64,000 nucleotides of DNA from Calliphora vicina (Eukaryota > Arthropoda > Insecta > Diptera > Calliphoridae): contig NC_088780.1 of assembly GCF_958450345.1 (NCBI RefSeq), positions 122,836,226 to 122,900,225 on the forward strand, read 5' to 3'. Every line of letters starts with the position of its first letter. Position 1 is the first letter of the stretch. Below the pieces are notes generated by a model that made no database searches, was not told where the DNA came from, and saw only the letters and a list, made by a program, of their open reading frames with translations. Both the position numbers and the translations under genes were made by a program. This document shows, piece by piece, positions 25,175 to 36,026 of this stretch.

Positions 25175-26164
25175 TTTTTTAGAAAAATTTCACACTCTGG
25201 TTTTTCTTTTATTTTAATGTTAATATAAACATTATAAAATTTTATATTTTTCTAAAATTATTAATAATAAATTTAATTAAAACATAACTACATATGTATG
25301 TACATATTTATTAATCACTGGCACTTAATTATTGCTTTAAATACTTTTTACACAATTTAACTCTTTCATCATTGATTTAATTTTTTTTCTTTATTAAAAT
25401 CTTGACTATTTTAGTATTTTTTTTTTCTTAAATAATCATTTTTATCATAAAACCGGTAAAACCACTTTATCCATTTCAACTATCGAACGCATAAATCCTC
25501 CTTATTTCATCTCCTCATTCTTTTGTTGTTTTTTTTTACTTGTTTTGGTTTTGTTTTATTTTTATTATTTTTAGGCTCTTCTTATTTTCTACACCTTCAT
25601 TTATGCTGCTTCATTATTATTATATGTATTGTTGGTGTTGTTGTTATAATCATCATATGCACATACACCGATACTAAAGTGATTTTAGCCTTTTTATTGT
25701 CGTTGCCGTCTTTAATGTAGTTGTTGTTAGCACAAAATTCCTTTACTAAATGATCTTGCACTTGAAACCTTTTTTGGGGTTTTTGTATTATTATTTTATA
25801 TAAAAATGAACACTATATTTTATATAAACACTTTAAAATTATTTTAAATAATTTGTTAATAAGCTCTATTTTTAATAATTACACTACGAAATAAAATTTC
25901 ATTCATAAACAAGTAAGTAATAAATAGTTATAAATTATAAGAATATCCCCTCTTCGCACTAAATTCGCTTGGTGTTGGTTTATTGCTAAAACAACAACTC
26001 GCGTTTCAAAAAACCGTTTTATTAACTATGACGTTCTATCCGCTACGCGCGTCATTCTTGCACACCGGTTGTCGACTGAGGAGTTTTTGTTGCCTTATTA
26101 TTGTCGTTATTTATGCTATCAGTTGCAAAAAGTAGTAGTAGTAGCACTCCGGCTCACGTCAAAC
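25175..26164. promoter_or_regulatory. Probable gukh 5' UTR and promoter region
   Basis: This sequence lies directly upstream of the gukh ATG on the minus strand. It is AT-rich with T-runs and TTATTATTATT/GTTGTTGTT simple repeats (25600-25640). A GC-richer patch near 26030-26085 (GCTACGCGCGTCATTC, CACCGGTTGTCGAC) is a plausible core promoter, but no transcription start can be assigned. Confidence 0.35.
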
Positions 26165-26458
26165 CAAGGCGAATTCATACAAGGTGCTATCAGTTCTACA
26201 AATACATCAATTGGTCTTAACAAACGTCAAAAAACAAAAATGAAAAATTAAACAAATAAGTATTAAAACTTAATGTAGTGTAGATAATTGTATAGTGAGG
26301 GCTTTACTTATTTATTTAAAAAATAAATATTTTGTTAATACGATTAGAATATGTAGATATTTAAATATAAAAACTAGCTTTGACAACTGTTAGAACCAAA
26401 AAGCGAAAAAAAAATTATCAGCTGTTTGACTGATTCCACTTTGTATAAATTCGCCTTG
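26165..26458. mobile_element. CAAGGCGAATT MITE, full copy with 8-bp TSD
   Basis: The 294-bp element starts CAAGGCGAATTCATACAAGG and ends in the near reverse complement ...TATAAATTCGCCTTG. It is flanked by a perfect 8-bp duplication CGTCAAAC (26157-26164 and 26459-26466). The 8-bp duplication and CA...TG ends fit hAT-type integration. The interior is non-coding and nearly identical to the partial copy at 51509. Confidence 0.92.
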
Positions 26459-27861
26459 CGTCAAACGCTTTACAAACACATAACGTGCATTTCTTAGGGT
26501 TTTGATAGGTTTGAAGAACCCCCATTTCTCATTACGGTTTTGCTCATGTGAACTGCTCAGATGTGCCATTTTCTTGTCTACTACTATTTGTTGCTTCTGA
26601 GGCTTCTGATAGAGAGATGCCAGATGTTTTTAATGCTTCTTTGGAAATAAAAATTTATTTTTTTAACGTTAAATAATCTAATAAATAAAAAATCTCATTG
26701 CTTATTATATTATTTGCTGAAAGTTTTACTTCATAATAATTTTCTTTATTATAAAATTGTTTTTTACATGTAAACATAATACTTTTTGAATTTAAAAAAA
26801 TCGTTAAAATTTGGCATCCCTCTACTAAGTTTGTTTATATATGAAAGCTACTTTTTGTGTAACAGAAACTTGTGTGTAGCATCGACACACTCAACAAAAT
26901 TGTGTTATCTATTTAAATAAAATGAATGGATTGAAAATGTAAAACGGTAGAAATAACAAAATACTAAACAAAACCATTTTTTTAAACATACACGCTTTTT
27001 GTTTTTCATACATTTTCAATGCTCGATTAAACTCATTAAAATGTAATGTTTTTTTAGACACGGGTGAATTTTAATGGAATGTTTTTGTGTTTTTATTAAT
27101 TGAACTTTTTTGAGAAAATGCAATGATCTAAAACGATTATAATATAGTCACTATAACCCCCATTTTCCAATAAACCTCCAATTAACATTTTGTTTGTATG
27201 AGAACTGCCAGTTTATCGTCACGATAAAAAATAATCAGATATTGAGAAAATGGGGGTAAATGATCTAAATAACATACATATCAAAACCATCTATCTTGAA
27301 ATACACAACTTTTCAGGAGAGCGTATTACTTGAGTTATTAAAATTCGGTATTCTACAATATTTTTTTAAAGCAACTACTGAATCTCACATATAATTGCTT
27401 TTTAAAGTTTTACATTATTGTGGACTTTATGATTTTGCTTTCCGGTTAAAAAATATTTTTCACGATTTTGAGCCATTTTCGGTCCGAATTTCTATGGCGT
27501 TATATAAGTGATTGGAAAGGTCTTTGAAATGTATACCATGAGCATGATTGAAATGCATGTTTGTAGTCAGTAACCCAAAATCAATTTTGACCAATTACTT
27601 TTCCGAATCAGATGACATACAATGGCAGGTGCATATATTTAAGCATATGTTGCTTGTATGCGTATACAATTTGCATATTTAAACATTTGTATTGCTTATT
27701 TTACAATTTTAAAATTTTTTTAGTGCATGAAAATAGACCACCTAAATAAATCAACTTTCCGAAGCCACCAAATAACATATATTCATGATTGTTACATCAA
27801 TATAACCGATATATATATATATATATATATCATGTATTTTTATAAATTTTCAGATTTATTT
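26459..27861. other. AT-rich intergenic sequence between divergent gukh and the P450
   Basis: No gene is recognised. A short inverted repeat pairs ACCCCCATTTTC (27156-27167) with GAAAATGGGGGT (27245-27256), likely another small MITE of about 100 bp. A fragment of the dispersed element occurs at about 27747-27812, followed by a (TA)n microsatellite at 27808-27832. Confidence 0.5.
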
Positions 27862-27962
27862 ATTCGTTCGTTCTACCGAGCTTTGCTTGTACATACATGT
27901 TTTTGTAGTGATCATATATTTTCAAACTTATGTTATAGATATTTTGTATAAAATATTAAAAC

Positions 27963-28154
27963 CATAGAGAAATATACATAGAGCGGAAATTCAGATGTCA
28001 AAAACCTAAATATGTTTTAAAAAAACCTAAGTGGTTGAGAATGTATTAGTAAAAAAAACTACAGAAAACAAACACAACACTCGTATGATTAAATTTTTGA
28101 GTTCACTTGAGTTCAATTTATGTCTGGTTTCCACACTATGTGTAGTTCTCTGTG
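27963..28154. mobile_element. MITE in duplicated P450 promoter, copy 1
   Basis: Ends CATAGAGAAATATACATAGA... and ...CTATGTGTAGTTCTCTGTG form imperfect inverted repeats of about 30 bp around a 192-bp non-coding body. It contains the site that, in the related element at 13367-15012, received the DD37E transposon. Confidence 0.8.
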
Positions 28155-28252
28155 ATTGAAATACTTGATTTTAAATAATAAAAAAGAACATACTTAGTTC
28201 TAACTTAACATTCACATTGAGAGGTAGATTGGAAAAATATATAGAAAACAAA

Positions 28253-28328
28253 ATGTTATCAAGCATACAACTCAGACAATCAAAATATTGTTTTAATTTA
28301 ATAAATAACAATAGTTGCTGATGTTAAG
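28253..28328 (+). pseudogene. Frameshifted duplicate of P450 first exon
   Basis: The segment starts ATG TTA TCA AGC and matches the working exon 1 at 29010-29096, including the GCAAGT splice-donor sequence that follows. It lacks 11 bp (TATGCAACAGT, between two AGT triplets), which shifts the frame into TGA after 22 codons. It therefore cannot supply a normal N-terminus, though it could still be transcribed. Confidence 0.8.
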
Positions 28329-28623
28329 GCAAGTTAAATAAAAAAGATAATGAAATAAAAAACCAACAACGAATATTTCAATTAACAAGGTATACTTTAA
28401 GGTAGGTGTTATTTGAGACTTACATATATTTGACATTTAAAATACTTTATTTACTTGATTATAATATAAAATTTTGAATCGGTTAATCTTAAAAGAAGGA
28501 AAGACGATTTCCACTTACTATTCATTATATCGAAAGTAAAATAAGTTGTTTATTCATTATATGTATAAGGATGCTAATGCAAATATTTGCTCATTCGTTA
28601 TATTTAATTTTTGTTATAGCGGC

Positions 28624-29151
28624 ATTCGTTCGTTCTACAGAGCTTTGCCTGTACATGTTTTTGTACTGATCATATCTTTTCAAACTTATCTTATAAATAT
28701 TTTGTATAAAATATTAAAACCATAGAGAAATATACATAGAGCGGAAACTCTGATGTCAAAAACCTAAATATGTTTTAAAAAAACTAAGTGGTTGAGAATG
28801 AATTAGTAAAAAAAACTACAGAAAACAAAAACAACACTCGTATGATTAAATTTTTGAGTTTACTTGAGTTAAAATTTTTTCTGGTTTCCACTCTATGTGT
28901 AGTTCTCTGTGATTGAAACACTTGATTTTAAATAATAAAAAAGAACCTACTTAGTTCTAACTTAACACTCACATTGAGAGGTAGATTGGAAAAATATATA
29001 GAAAACAAAATGATATCAAGGATACAACTCAGACAATCAAAATATTGTTTTAATTTAATAAATAACAATAGTTATGCAACAGTTGCTGATGTTAAGGCAA
29101 GTTAAATAAAAAAGACAATGAAATAAAAAACCAACAACGAATATTTCAATT
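28624..29151 (+). repeat. Downstream copy of duplicated P450 5' region
   Basis: The inner copy is adjacent to the coding exons. It contains the MITE (28721-28911), about 98 bp of proximal upstream sequence, and the intact first exon. The breakpoint lies in intron 1, after AATATTTCAATTAACAA. Confidence 0.92.
28721..28911. mobile_element. MITE in duplicated P450 promoter, copy 2
   Basis: This 191-bp copy of the element at 27963-28154 has the same inverted ends. It finishes only about 98 bp upstream of the P450 start codon, so it is inside the likely promoter or 5' UTR. It was duplicated together with the gene's 5' end and not inserted twice. Confidence 0.8.
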
Positions 29152-30866
29152 AACAATAGATATTAATATAACCTAATATACATGTATGTTTGTTTAAATA
29201 TAACGATTATTTATTATTATTAGACCAGTCAGCCTGCTTTGGAAACCTCCTATGCGAATAGCTTAAAAGAAGAATGGTCTGGAGCAAAACCTTTCGATAG
29301 CGTACCAGGTCTTTCTAAATTTCAAAAGTTTCGGGGTTTTATGAAAGGTGGTGAATTTCACAATTTATCATTTGTTGATGTTTTGAGTTTGCTACGCAAA
29401 CGTTATGGCGATATCTATTATATGCCTGGCTTATTTGGTTCAAGTTCAAATTTGATAACATTCAATTTGGATGATCATGAGAAAATATTTCGCACCGAAG
29501 GAACATATCCTGTAAGACCAGGTAATGAATTGGTAAAGTACTATCGTTTGTCAAGAAAGGACAATTTTTATGCTGAGGAATGTTTGGGAGTAGCTGGAAA
29601 GTAAGTTAGCGAAGATAATGATTTTGAAATGCTTTCATATATTCAATCATATTAAAATTAAATTGTTTTTTAGTGGCAAACAATGGGGTAAATTTCGTCA
29701 TGCTGTAAATCCTATATTAATGCAACCGAAAAATGCTAAACTTTATATGGATCCCATGCAAAAAGTAAATAATGAGTTTGTACTAAGGTAACCAAATGTC
29801 CAAATAGTTATATATGTATCTATATTAATATTTTATTTCCTTTTTTAATAGAATCAAAGAAATACGGGATCCTAATACCATGGAGGTCCCCGGTACATTT
29901 ATAAAAGATATAAATCGTTTATCATTTGAATCTGTAGCTGTTGTAGCATTGGATAAAGAAATGGGTCTCATCAGAAGCACATCAATTACTCCAGAAGCTA
30001 AAGAGCTGTTCGAGAATTTGCAAATGTTTACTAGAGCTTTTTACGATTTGGGCATTAAACCTTCGATCTATAAATATATCAAGACACCAACATACAAACG
30101 TTTCGAAAAATGTATGGACAATATGTTTGATATATGTTTAAAATTTACCAACGAGGCTATACAACGTTTAGAAAAGCAAGGTGCAAATGCTGAAGGAAAT
30201 AGCGTTTTAGAAAAATTACTAAAAATTGATCGGAAAATTGCCATGATTATGGCCATTGACATGTTGATTGGTGGTGTTGAGATAACCTCATCTATTTTAT
30301 CGGCCATTATGCTTTGTTTAGCCACCAATCCAGTAAAACAACAGAAGTTGCGTGAAGAAATACTGAATACAATTGGTAAAACTGAAAAATTCACTGTAGA
30401 GAACACGAAAAATTTACCATACTTGAGAGCTTGTATCAAAGAAGCCATAAGACTATATCCCGTAATTTTTGGCAATCTAAGGTCGACTGGAATGGATCTA
30501 TGTTTAAGTGGTTATCAAATACCCAAAAACACAAATGTTTTATTAGCATCGAATTTATTGCTGCAAGATGAGGACTACTTTCCCAAACCAAAAGAATATA
30601 TACCAGAGAGATGGTTACGTGAGGAGAATGGTGAAAATGATAAAATATCTGTGAAAAATATGCATCCATTTACATTTTTGCCATTTGGATTTGGTCCACG
30701 TTCATGCGTTGGTAAACGTATCGTTGATTTGGAAATGGAAATAACAATGGCTAATCTAGTGCGTAATTTCGAAATTGAATTTAATTATCCTAGTGAAAAC
30801 GCTTTTAAAAGTTATTTTGTCAATTCGCCAGTTGTACCATTAAAATTTAAGTTTACTGATTTATAA
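29010..30866 (+). CDS. Mitochondrial CYP12-type cytochrome P450
   Basis: Heme mono-oxygenase of the insect mitochondrial CYP12 family, which takes electrons from adrenodoxin and is associated with xenobiotic metabolism. Exons: 29010-29096, 29224-29600, 29674-29787, 29852-30866; the joined frame gives 530 residues, the family's normal size. Exon 1 encodes a basic, acid-free leader (MISRIQLRQSKYCFNL..., then SYAT) typical of matrix targeting. Its donor is GC (AAG|GCAAGT), the other introns are GT-AG. Visible motifs: I-helix GGVEIT at 333-338, ExxR (EAIR, 390-393), PERW near 445, and the heme loop FGFGPRSCVGKR with Cys478. The I-helix position that normally holds the oxygen-activating Thr is Ile337. 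AATAAA follows the stop at about 30871. The exon-1 assignment is inference from splice phase and leader quality; the rest is strong. The exact subfamily is not assigned. Confidence 0.9.
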
Positions 30867-30927
30867 TTGAAATAAAGAATATGTATGTATATCAACGCAT
30901 ACACAACATTGAATACGATTTGAAATA

Positions 30928-31049
30928 CAGTAGTTTTGACTTACCTGCCTTTCACTTAAGACCATTTTGCATATACCAGCATAAGTGCTGGTAAGTGCAA
31001 AAAAAAAATATCGTGCAAAGTTGGTTGTGCAGGTATGTCAAAATTACTG
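30928..31049. mobile_element. Tc1-type MITE, 122 bp
   Basis: Inverted ends CAGTAGTTTTGACTTACCTGC and ...GCAGGTATGTCAAAATTACTG (two mismatches) are flanked by TA on both sides, as expected for a Tc1/mariner-mobilised element. The interior has a small secondary hairpin (ATACCAGCATAAGTGCTGGT). It lies just 3' of the P450 gene. Confidence 0.85.
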
Positions 31050-33314
31050 TACATAGTCATAGAGAAACATTTCATGTTATAAAAGAGTTGTTAAAACACA
31101 TTGTTTAACAACCGTGTTAAAACATGTGAAAAACGCTAACATTATGGGTCTATACCTACAACTAACATCATGTTAGTGTTAATGTTAAGCATTTCATATC
31201 AGTTGTAGACCCAGTGTTATAATATATGTCCGTCTGATGATGAGTTGGTTGCAATAGGTTTTCTCTTTCTCTCTTTTTTTAAGCGAATTTTTGGGAAGGG
31301 AAATTCTGCAATTATATACATAGTTAAAATTACGTACATAATTTAACAATTTTGCTTCTACTTATTAGAAAATAGTATTTGAACCTTGACGACAGGAACG
31401 GCAAAATTATTACGATCTTACTTTTTGAAAATATGTATTTGATTTTCAATAGTACCTTGATACTCATTTGATACTCTCAAAATATCTTCAGTGATTTACA
31501 TAACAGTATTAATAATGTGTATTTAATTTGTATATTTAAATTTAATATTCTTAATTTTAAAATTCCAAGTATATTTTGGTAATTCCGAAATATGCTTCTA
31601 GAGAACAGGCGATAATAGAATTATCTTTGAAAATTTCTTTTGCTTTCGTAATACAATCAGAATATGTTTGTATTTTTACCTCGATTGGCATTACATAAAT
31701 ACTAATTTTTATCGCCAATATATCTGATATTTTAAAAATAAATTTCGACCCTCCGTAGGCCCCTTAAAAAATCATAAAAAGATCGAGCAAAATTAAAAAA
31801 ATAAATCAATAAATCGAAATATAAATTTGAAAAATACAACTCTGAAAGCACAAAGTATACAGAGGCGACACGGCAAAAAAATATATTTGTCTCTTTCGTT
31901 CGAAACAATTTCAACTGGTTTGGTTTTGTGCTTATTTATATAGTTGTTTGTTTTAACGCACTGTCTGTATTAAACTGCCTCTGTATACTTTGTGCTTTTA
32001 TGTCACTTTATTGGAGACACCCAAACAATTATTTTCGATTATGTTAACGGATAGTTTGTATAGAGTATTTCATATTATTTTTCTTTATATTATATTTATA
32101 TTGTTATATTTAGTTTTTTTTCATATTGTATTTAATTATATGTACATAAATACAATATTATAGTATTGCTAATTGGGCCTTAATAGGCTTACGGCATTTT
32201 TTTTTTTAAATAAATAAATATCTCAACTAATAGAGATAACCTAGACATGTATGTAAGCGTATTTTTGTAGATCTTCTCAAGGAATATTTGGGATTTTTGG
32301 AGGTTTTTTTTTAAAAAAAAAATTGAGACCCAGTTCGCACCATGTGATATTTCGTAACAATATCTCCAATAGTTCCCGAGGGAACAAATTATTATCAAAA
32401 AAAAAAAACCTTTCCAAACCACTATGGAGCGGTCCATAATTAGTCATAGTTCCCATATAATGTTTTTGCTAATTTACTTAGTGTAATTGTTTTTATTGAA
32501 TTAATAAATAAAACAATTTAATTACATATATTTCGATTTTTTTCTTTTTGTTAGGTTTGTTGCATTTAATTTTAGTACATACTGGTATAAATACCGATAT
32601 ATTAGTTTTATACCGGTATACCGATATAATTTAAATACCGTTACCGATACAGAAATAATAATAAAATTAACACCGTTACCGATACCGTTATTCGTTTCGG
32701 TTGCCAACCTTGCTGGTTTGTTACGATAACACAATAAACATAGCATACAGATTAGTATTATTTTGCGGAACAAATCAAGATCCCAGTAACAGTTTATATT
32801 TTTTTCTGTTAATATTCATATTTTCTGTATTGAAGGCCTTCGGCCGGGCGAAAGGACTTTAAACTCTGAACACCGGCATCGCTAAAATCTATATATCGAA
32901 ATTTTCTAAAGTATAGGACCATAAAACTTTGCTATCATTTCACACAGTTAGGGCGTGTAGAAACATTTTGAAAGAATTTTGTGTAGAAAGAGCTATTTTT
33001 TTAAACATTTATTAATTTTTGCATACACTAGAAAAAACGGTAGTGTACCAAGTGGATATTATTTTATTTTTTCCGGGCAAAAAGTCGATTTCGAACAATA
33101 TGGCATCCCTGTAGTTTTCCTAACTTAACAAATCTGGCAACAATATTCAGCAACTGTCAAAACAACTATGCTGAATTGCTGGTTAAAACTGACAACCATT
33201 TTTTATTGACAGTTTGCATTTCACACTAAAATCGTTTACTTCGTGAAAAATCCGGATATTAGCACAAGTTTTAAATAAATTATTAAAAATTTTAAATAAA
33301 AACAAAAGGCAAAC
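31050..33314. other. Intergenic sequence upstream of snRNP-U1-C
   Basis: Mostly AT-rich. An imperfect foldback near 31140-31210 pairs GGGTCTATACCTACAACTAA with a segment ending TTGTAGACCC. Bases 31840-32000 hold an inverted pair (AAAGCACAAAGTATACAGAGGC / CTGTATACTTTGTGCTTT), another small foldback. A pyrimidine/purine repeat rich in TACCGATA/ACCGTTACCGATAC lies at 32585-32690. Bases 33100-33300 are the likely U1-C promoter and 5' UTR. Confidence 0.5.
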
Positions 33315-33788
33315 ATGCCTAAATATTATTGCGATTATTGTGACACGTATTTAACGCACGATTCACCTTCGGTGCGAAAAACACACTGTACCGGGCGCAA
33401 GCATCGTGACAATGTTAAGTTCTACTATCAAAAATGGATGGAGGAACAGGCGCAACATTTAATTGATGCTACAACTGCCGCCTTCAAAGCAGGAAAAATT
33501 ACGCAAAATCCATTTGCCGGTGGACCACCTAAACCGGGTGGTGTGGCGATACCACCGCCACCAAACATGGCAATACCACCTAGACCTGGTATGATGCCGC
33601 CCGGTATGCCTGGAGGTCCTGGCATGCCGCCAATGATGATGGGACCTCATGGTGGTCTACCGCCACCTATGATGGGTATGCGCCCTCCTCCCATGATGGG
33701 TCCAATGGGTATGATGGGACCACCACCACCGCTTGGTACCTTAGCCGGGGTACGACCAACATTAATGAATGGACCGCCACCAAAATAA
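33315..33788 (+). CDS. snRNP-U1-C: U1 small nuclear ribonucleoprotein C
   Basis: U1-C is a core protein of the U1 snRNP and stabilises pairing between U1 RNA and the 5' splice site. The 157-residue product is intronless in this window. It starts with the invariant MPKYYCDYCDTYLTHDSPSVR matrin-type zinc finger, with Cys6, Cys9, His24 and His30 as zinc ligands. The helix RDNVKFYYQKWMEEQAQ follows. The C-terminal half (from about residue 65) is a Pro/Gly/Met-rich tail of PPPMMG-like repeats, normal for the family. Length is close to other animal U1-C proteins. AATAAA occurs near 34102. Neighbours are unrelated in function. Identification is secure. Confidence 0.97.
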   Translation: MPKYYCDYCDTYLTHDSPSVRKTHCTGRKHRDNVKFYYQKWMEEQAQHLIDATTAAFKAGKITQNPFAGGPPKPGGVAIPPPPNMAIPPRPGMMPPGMPGGPGMPPMMMGPHGGLPPPMMGMRPPPMMGPMGMMGPPPPLGTLAGVRPTLMNGPPPK

Positions 33789-34180
33789 CAAGAGGTTAAT
33801 AAAGGAGCAGGAGGAGCTCACAAAGCTGTAAACAACTAACATTTACATTTTCTGTCTCAAGAAATTTTAACTTAAGTTGGATTTAAGATTAGTATTTAAA
33901 TTTTCTAATACTTACAAATTGTACTTTAAAAAAAGTTCAAATATATAAATTTTTAATTAAATTTGCTTAATATTAATTTGATTTGAAAACAAGTTAATTT
34001 ATCATTCAAAAAACTTATTTTTGAAGACACAGAATTATTAATTTACAAAACTCATTTCTGTTTAGTAGTTATTATATTTTTAGCAATATGTATAATTACA
34101 AAATAAAGAATATGTGCGAGTATAAAATAAAATATATTAATTCTAATGAGATATTACAATGTGTATATTTTATACATAAC
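33789..34180. other. 3' flank of snRNP-U1-C
   Basis: AT-rich 3' UTR and flank, with candidate poly(A) signals near 34102 (AATAAAGAATATG) and 34127. No other feature is seen. Confidence 0.5.
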
Positions 34181-34370
34181 TAGCTTGACCCGGTGCGCTT
34201 CGCTACCCCTGTCGTAGTAAAATAAAAAATATATAGCCTATTAACGCTTCCCAGTAAGGATCTATCCACGTTCCAAATTTCAATAAAATCGGTTCAGCCG
34301 TTTAGGCGTGATGCTCAAAGAAATAAACAAACCAACAAACAAACTTACAAAGACATTTATATAGATTTAT
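34180..34370 (+). mobile_element. Retroelement 3' tail / SINE-like fragment
   Basis: Starts CTAGCTTGACCCGGTGCGCTTCGCTACCCC and includes AAATCGGTTCAGCCGTTTAGG and AACAAACAAACTTACA near the end. Such tails are widespread in insect genomes as 3' ends of non-LTR elements or derived SINEs. The assignment to class comes from recall and is tentative. A related copy is at 36027-36225. Confidence 0.55.
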
Positions 34371-34987
34371 AAATGGTTTCGAATTAACAGTAATTCATTT
34401 CATTTAATACATCTATATTTCAATTTAATAAAATGTATGAAATATGTAATAAATTTATGATTTTTTAAAAGGTAAATTGTAATTAAATGCTTGTACCTTG
34501 AAGATATGACAGTAGCCCTTACCCACTCAGTCGGTATTCTGGGGAGTAACTCCGTAAATAGATTCGAATTTGTAAACATACATTGTAATTTGAAAATGAT
34601 TTTGTTTATTATTCGAAAATGCAATGATTCAATGTTTGAAATATGCTAGTCACAAAATCTGAAAATTTTATATTCATTTCGGAATGTTGAATGTAATACA
34701 AATTCGTATTTATAAATGTATTTATTAGAATTTAGAGAAACATTTTGTAAATTGTAGACGTACATTTCTGTTTTGTTGTCAATAAATTCAAGTACAAACA
34801 ATTTCCAGGATTTGTAACGCCGTTTTCCGCTTTTTTAATAAAACTTTTATTACCAAAAATGTGTATGAAAACCACTAAGTTTTTTAAATTCTTTCAAATA
34901 GTTTTCATACAAATTTGTTCGAATCATTTTTCTTTCGACATCGTGAAACAGCCCTTTGTTAATTTTTTTCAAACAATAAATAAATGT
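34371..34987. other. AT-rich non-coding sequence
   Basis: No gene or clear repeat structure is recognised in this interval. Confidence 0.45.
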
Positions 34988-35021
34988 CAAGGCGAATTTA
35001 CTGCACAGCAAATTCGCCTTT
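34988..35021. mobile_element. 34-bp end-to-end remnant of CAAGGCGAATT MITE
   Basis: CAAGGCGAATTTACTGCACA... followed at once by ...AAATTCGCCTTT amounts to little more than the two terminal repeats of the family seen at 26165 and 47142. It is flanked by ATAAATGT and ATAAATAT (seven of eight identical). It may be a massive internal deletion that left only the ends, or a chance palindrome. Confidence 0.55.
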
Positions 35022-35269
35022 ATAAATATGAAATTCAACAAAAAATTAACTCAAATATTTCAAAAATAGTACTGATGTATTTATGGGTCGATTGGTATTC
35101 TTTTCAAAATAAAAAAATTATTAATTTAGTTTATAAACAGTAAAAAATAAGTAATTTTTTATTTTTTTAATATTCATACTTTTACATGTATGTGTGTTAC
35201 TTAAAGACAAAAAATAAATTAAATATTGCAATATTTCCAGAAATAAAAAGCCAAAAAATGTAGAAAAGT

Positions 35270-35490
35270 GCTTTTTTGTTTAATATTTTGTATGGCTACC
35301 GCGAGCGGCAATAACTGCTTGCCTACTAGGAATTGAGGCAATGAGCTTTGAAAAGTCATATTCCGTAAGAATTTTGACCCACTCCTCTTTTATAATCCTT
35401 ATTAATTAATTTTTTATTTTTTGGGCTTTTTTTGGCAACTTTTTTCTTGATATGTGTCCACAAATTCTCTATGGGGTTTAAGTTGTTATA
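35270..35490 (-). pseudogene. Tc1-like transposase C-terminal fragment
   Basis: On the minus strand, from about 35490 downward, the sequence reads LNPIENLWTHIKKKVAKK, then after a frameshift EWVKILTEYDFSKLIASIPSRQAVIAARGSHTKY and stop. This is the C-terminal part of a Tc1 DD34E transposase, beginning at the catalytic-Glu motif. The N-terminal two thirds are absent. The breakpoint at about 35490 joins a segment that also recurs, in opposite orientation, at 49933-49995. Confidence 0.8.
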
Positions 35491-36026
35491 AAATTCACTC
35501 CATAGATGAGGGCTGTTTTATTGAAGGTTTTACCATCAAAAAGTAATTTTCGTGAAAATCAAAGATAGAGGCTTTTGAATATAGGACCTCGATATGTATT
35601 TTAATAAATAAAATTTAAAAATGCATATATTATGTCTCCGGTAGTTTTCCCCTGAAGATATCAATCTATGTTGAATGACGCAACCAAAAAGAAAAAAAAC
35701 TATTGATGAAATCTGGCAGTATTATTTTTTTGGCGATTCCATTCGCCGGTAATCAGTATTGCCAGAACGTTTTAACACCAGCCCAAACACTTAATAATCC
35801 CATGACTTTGGGCGTTTTTGAAAAAATCTCCTTAAAAATTATTTTTATATTTTTCAAGATCATAATAATCTGATTAGTGTTGATAGCTCTTATAATTACA
35901 AGCACAAAAACGTAAAATTTGTTGATGATCACTCTTAGTTTAGGAGTTATAGGAATTTAAAGTCAATATATATTATAATAGTGCTTCAAAATACCTCTTA
36001 TATGATATATAATATATATACATACT
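35491..36026. other. Non-coding sequence with repeat junction
   Basis: Bases 35491-35555 are the inverted relative of 49933-49995 (ATGAGGGCTGTTTTA, CCATCAAAAAGTAATTTTCG). The remainder is AT-rich without recognised features. Confidence 0.5.

Larger units (their letters stand above)
27862..28386 (+). repeat. Upstream copy of duplicated P450 5' region
   Basis: About 525 bp (27862-28386) recur as a direct repeat at 28624-29151 with a few percent divergence. The unit carries promoter sequence, a CATAGAGAAATA-ended MITE, the first P450 exon and the start of intron 1. The 237 bp between copies is unique. This is the 5' (outer) copy. Confidence 0.92.

Noticed and set aside
30068..30475. 135-codon minus-strand frame
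   Set aside because: Antisense shadow of the P450 coding exon.
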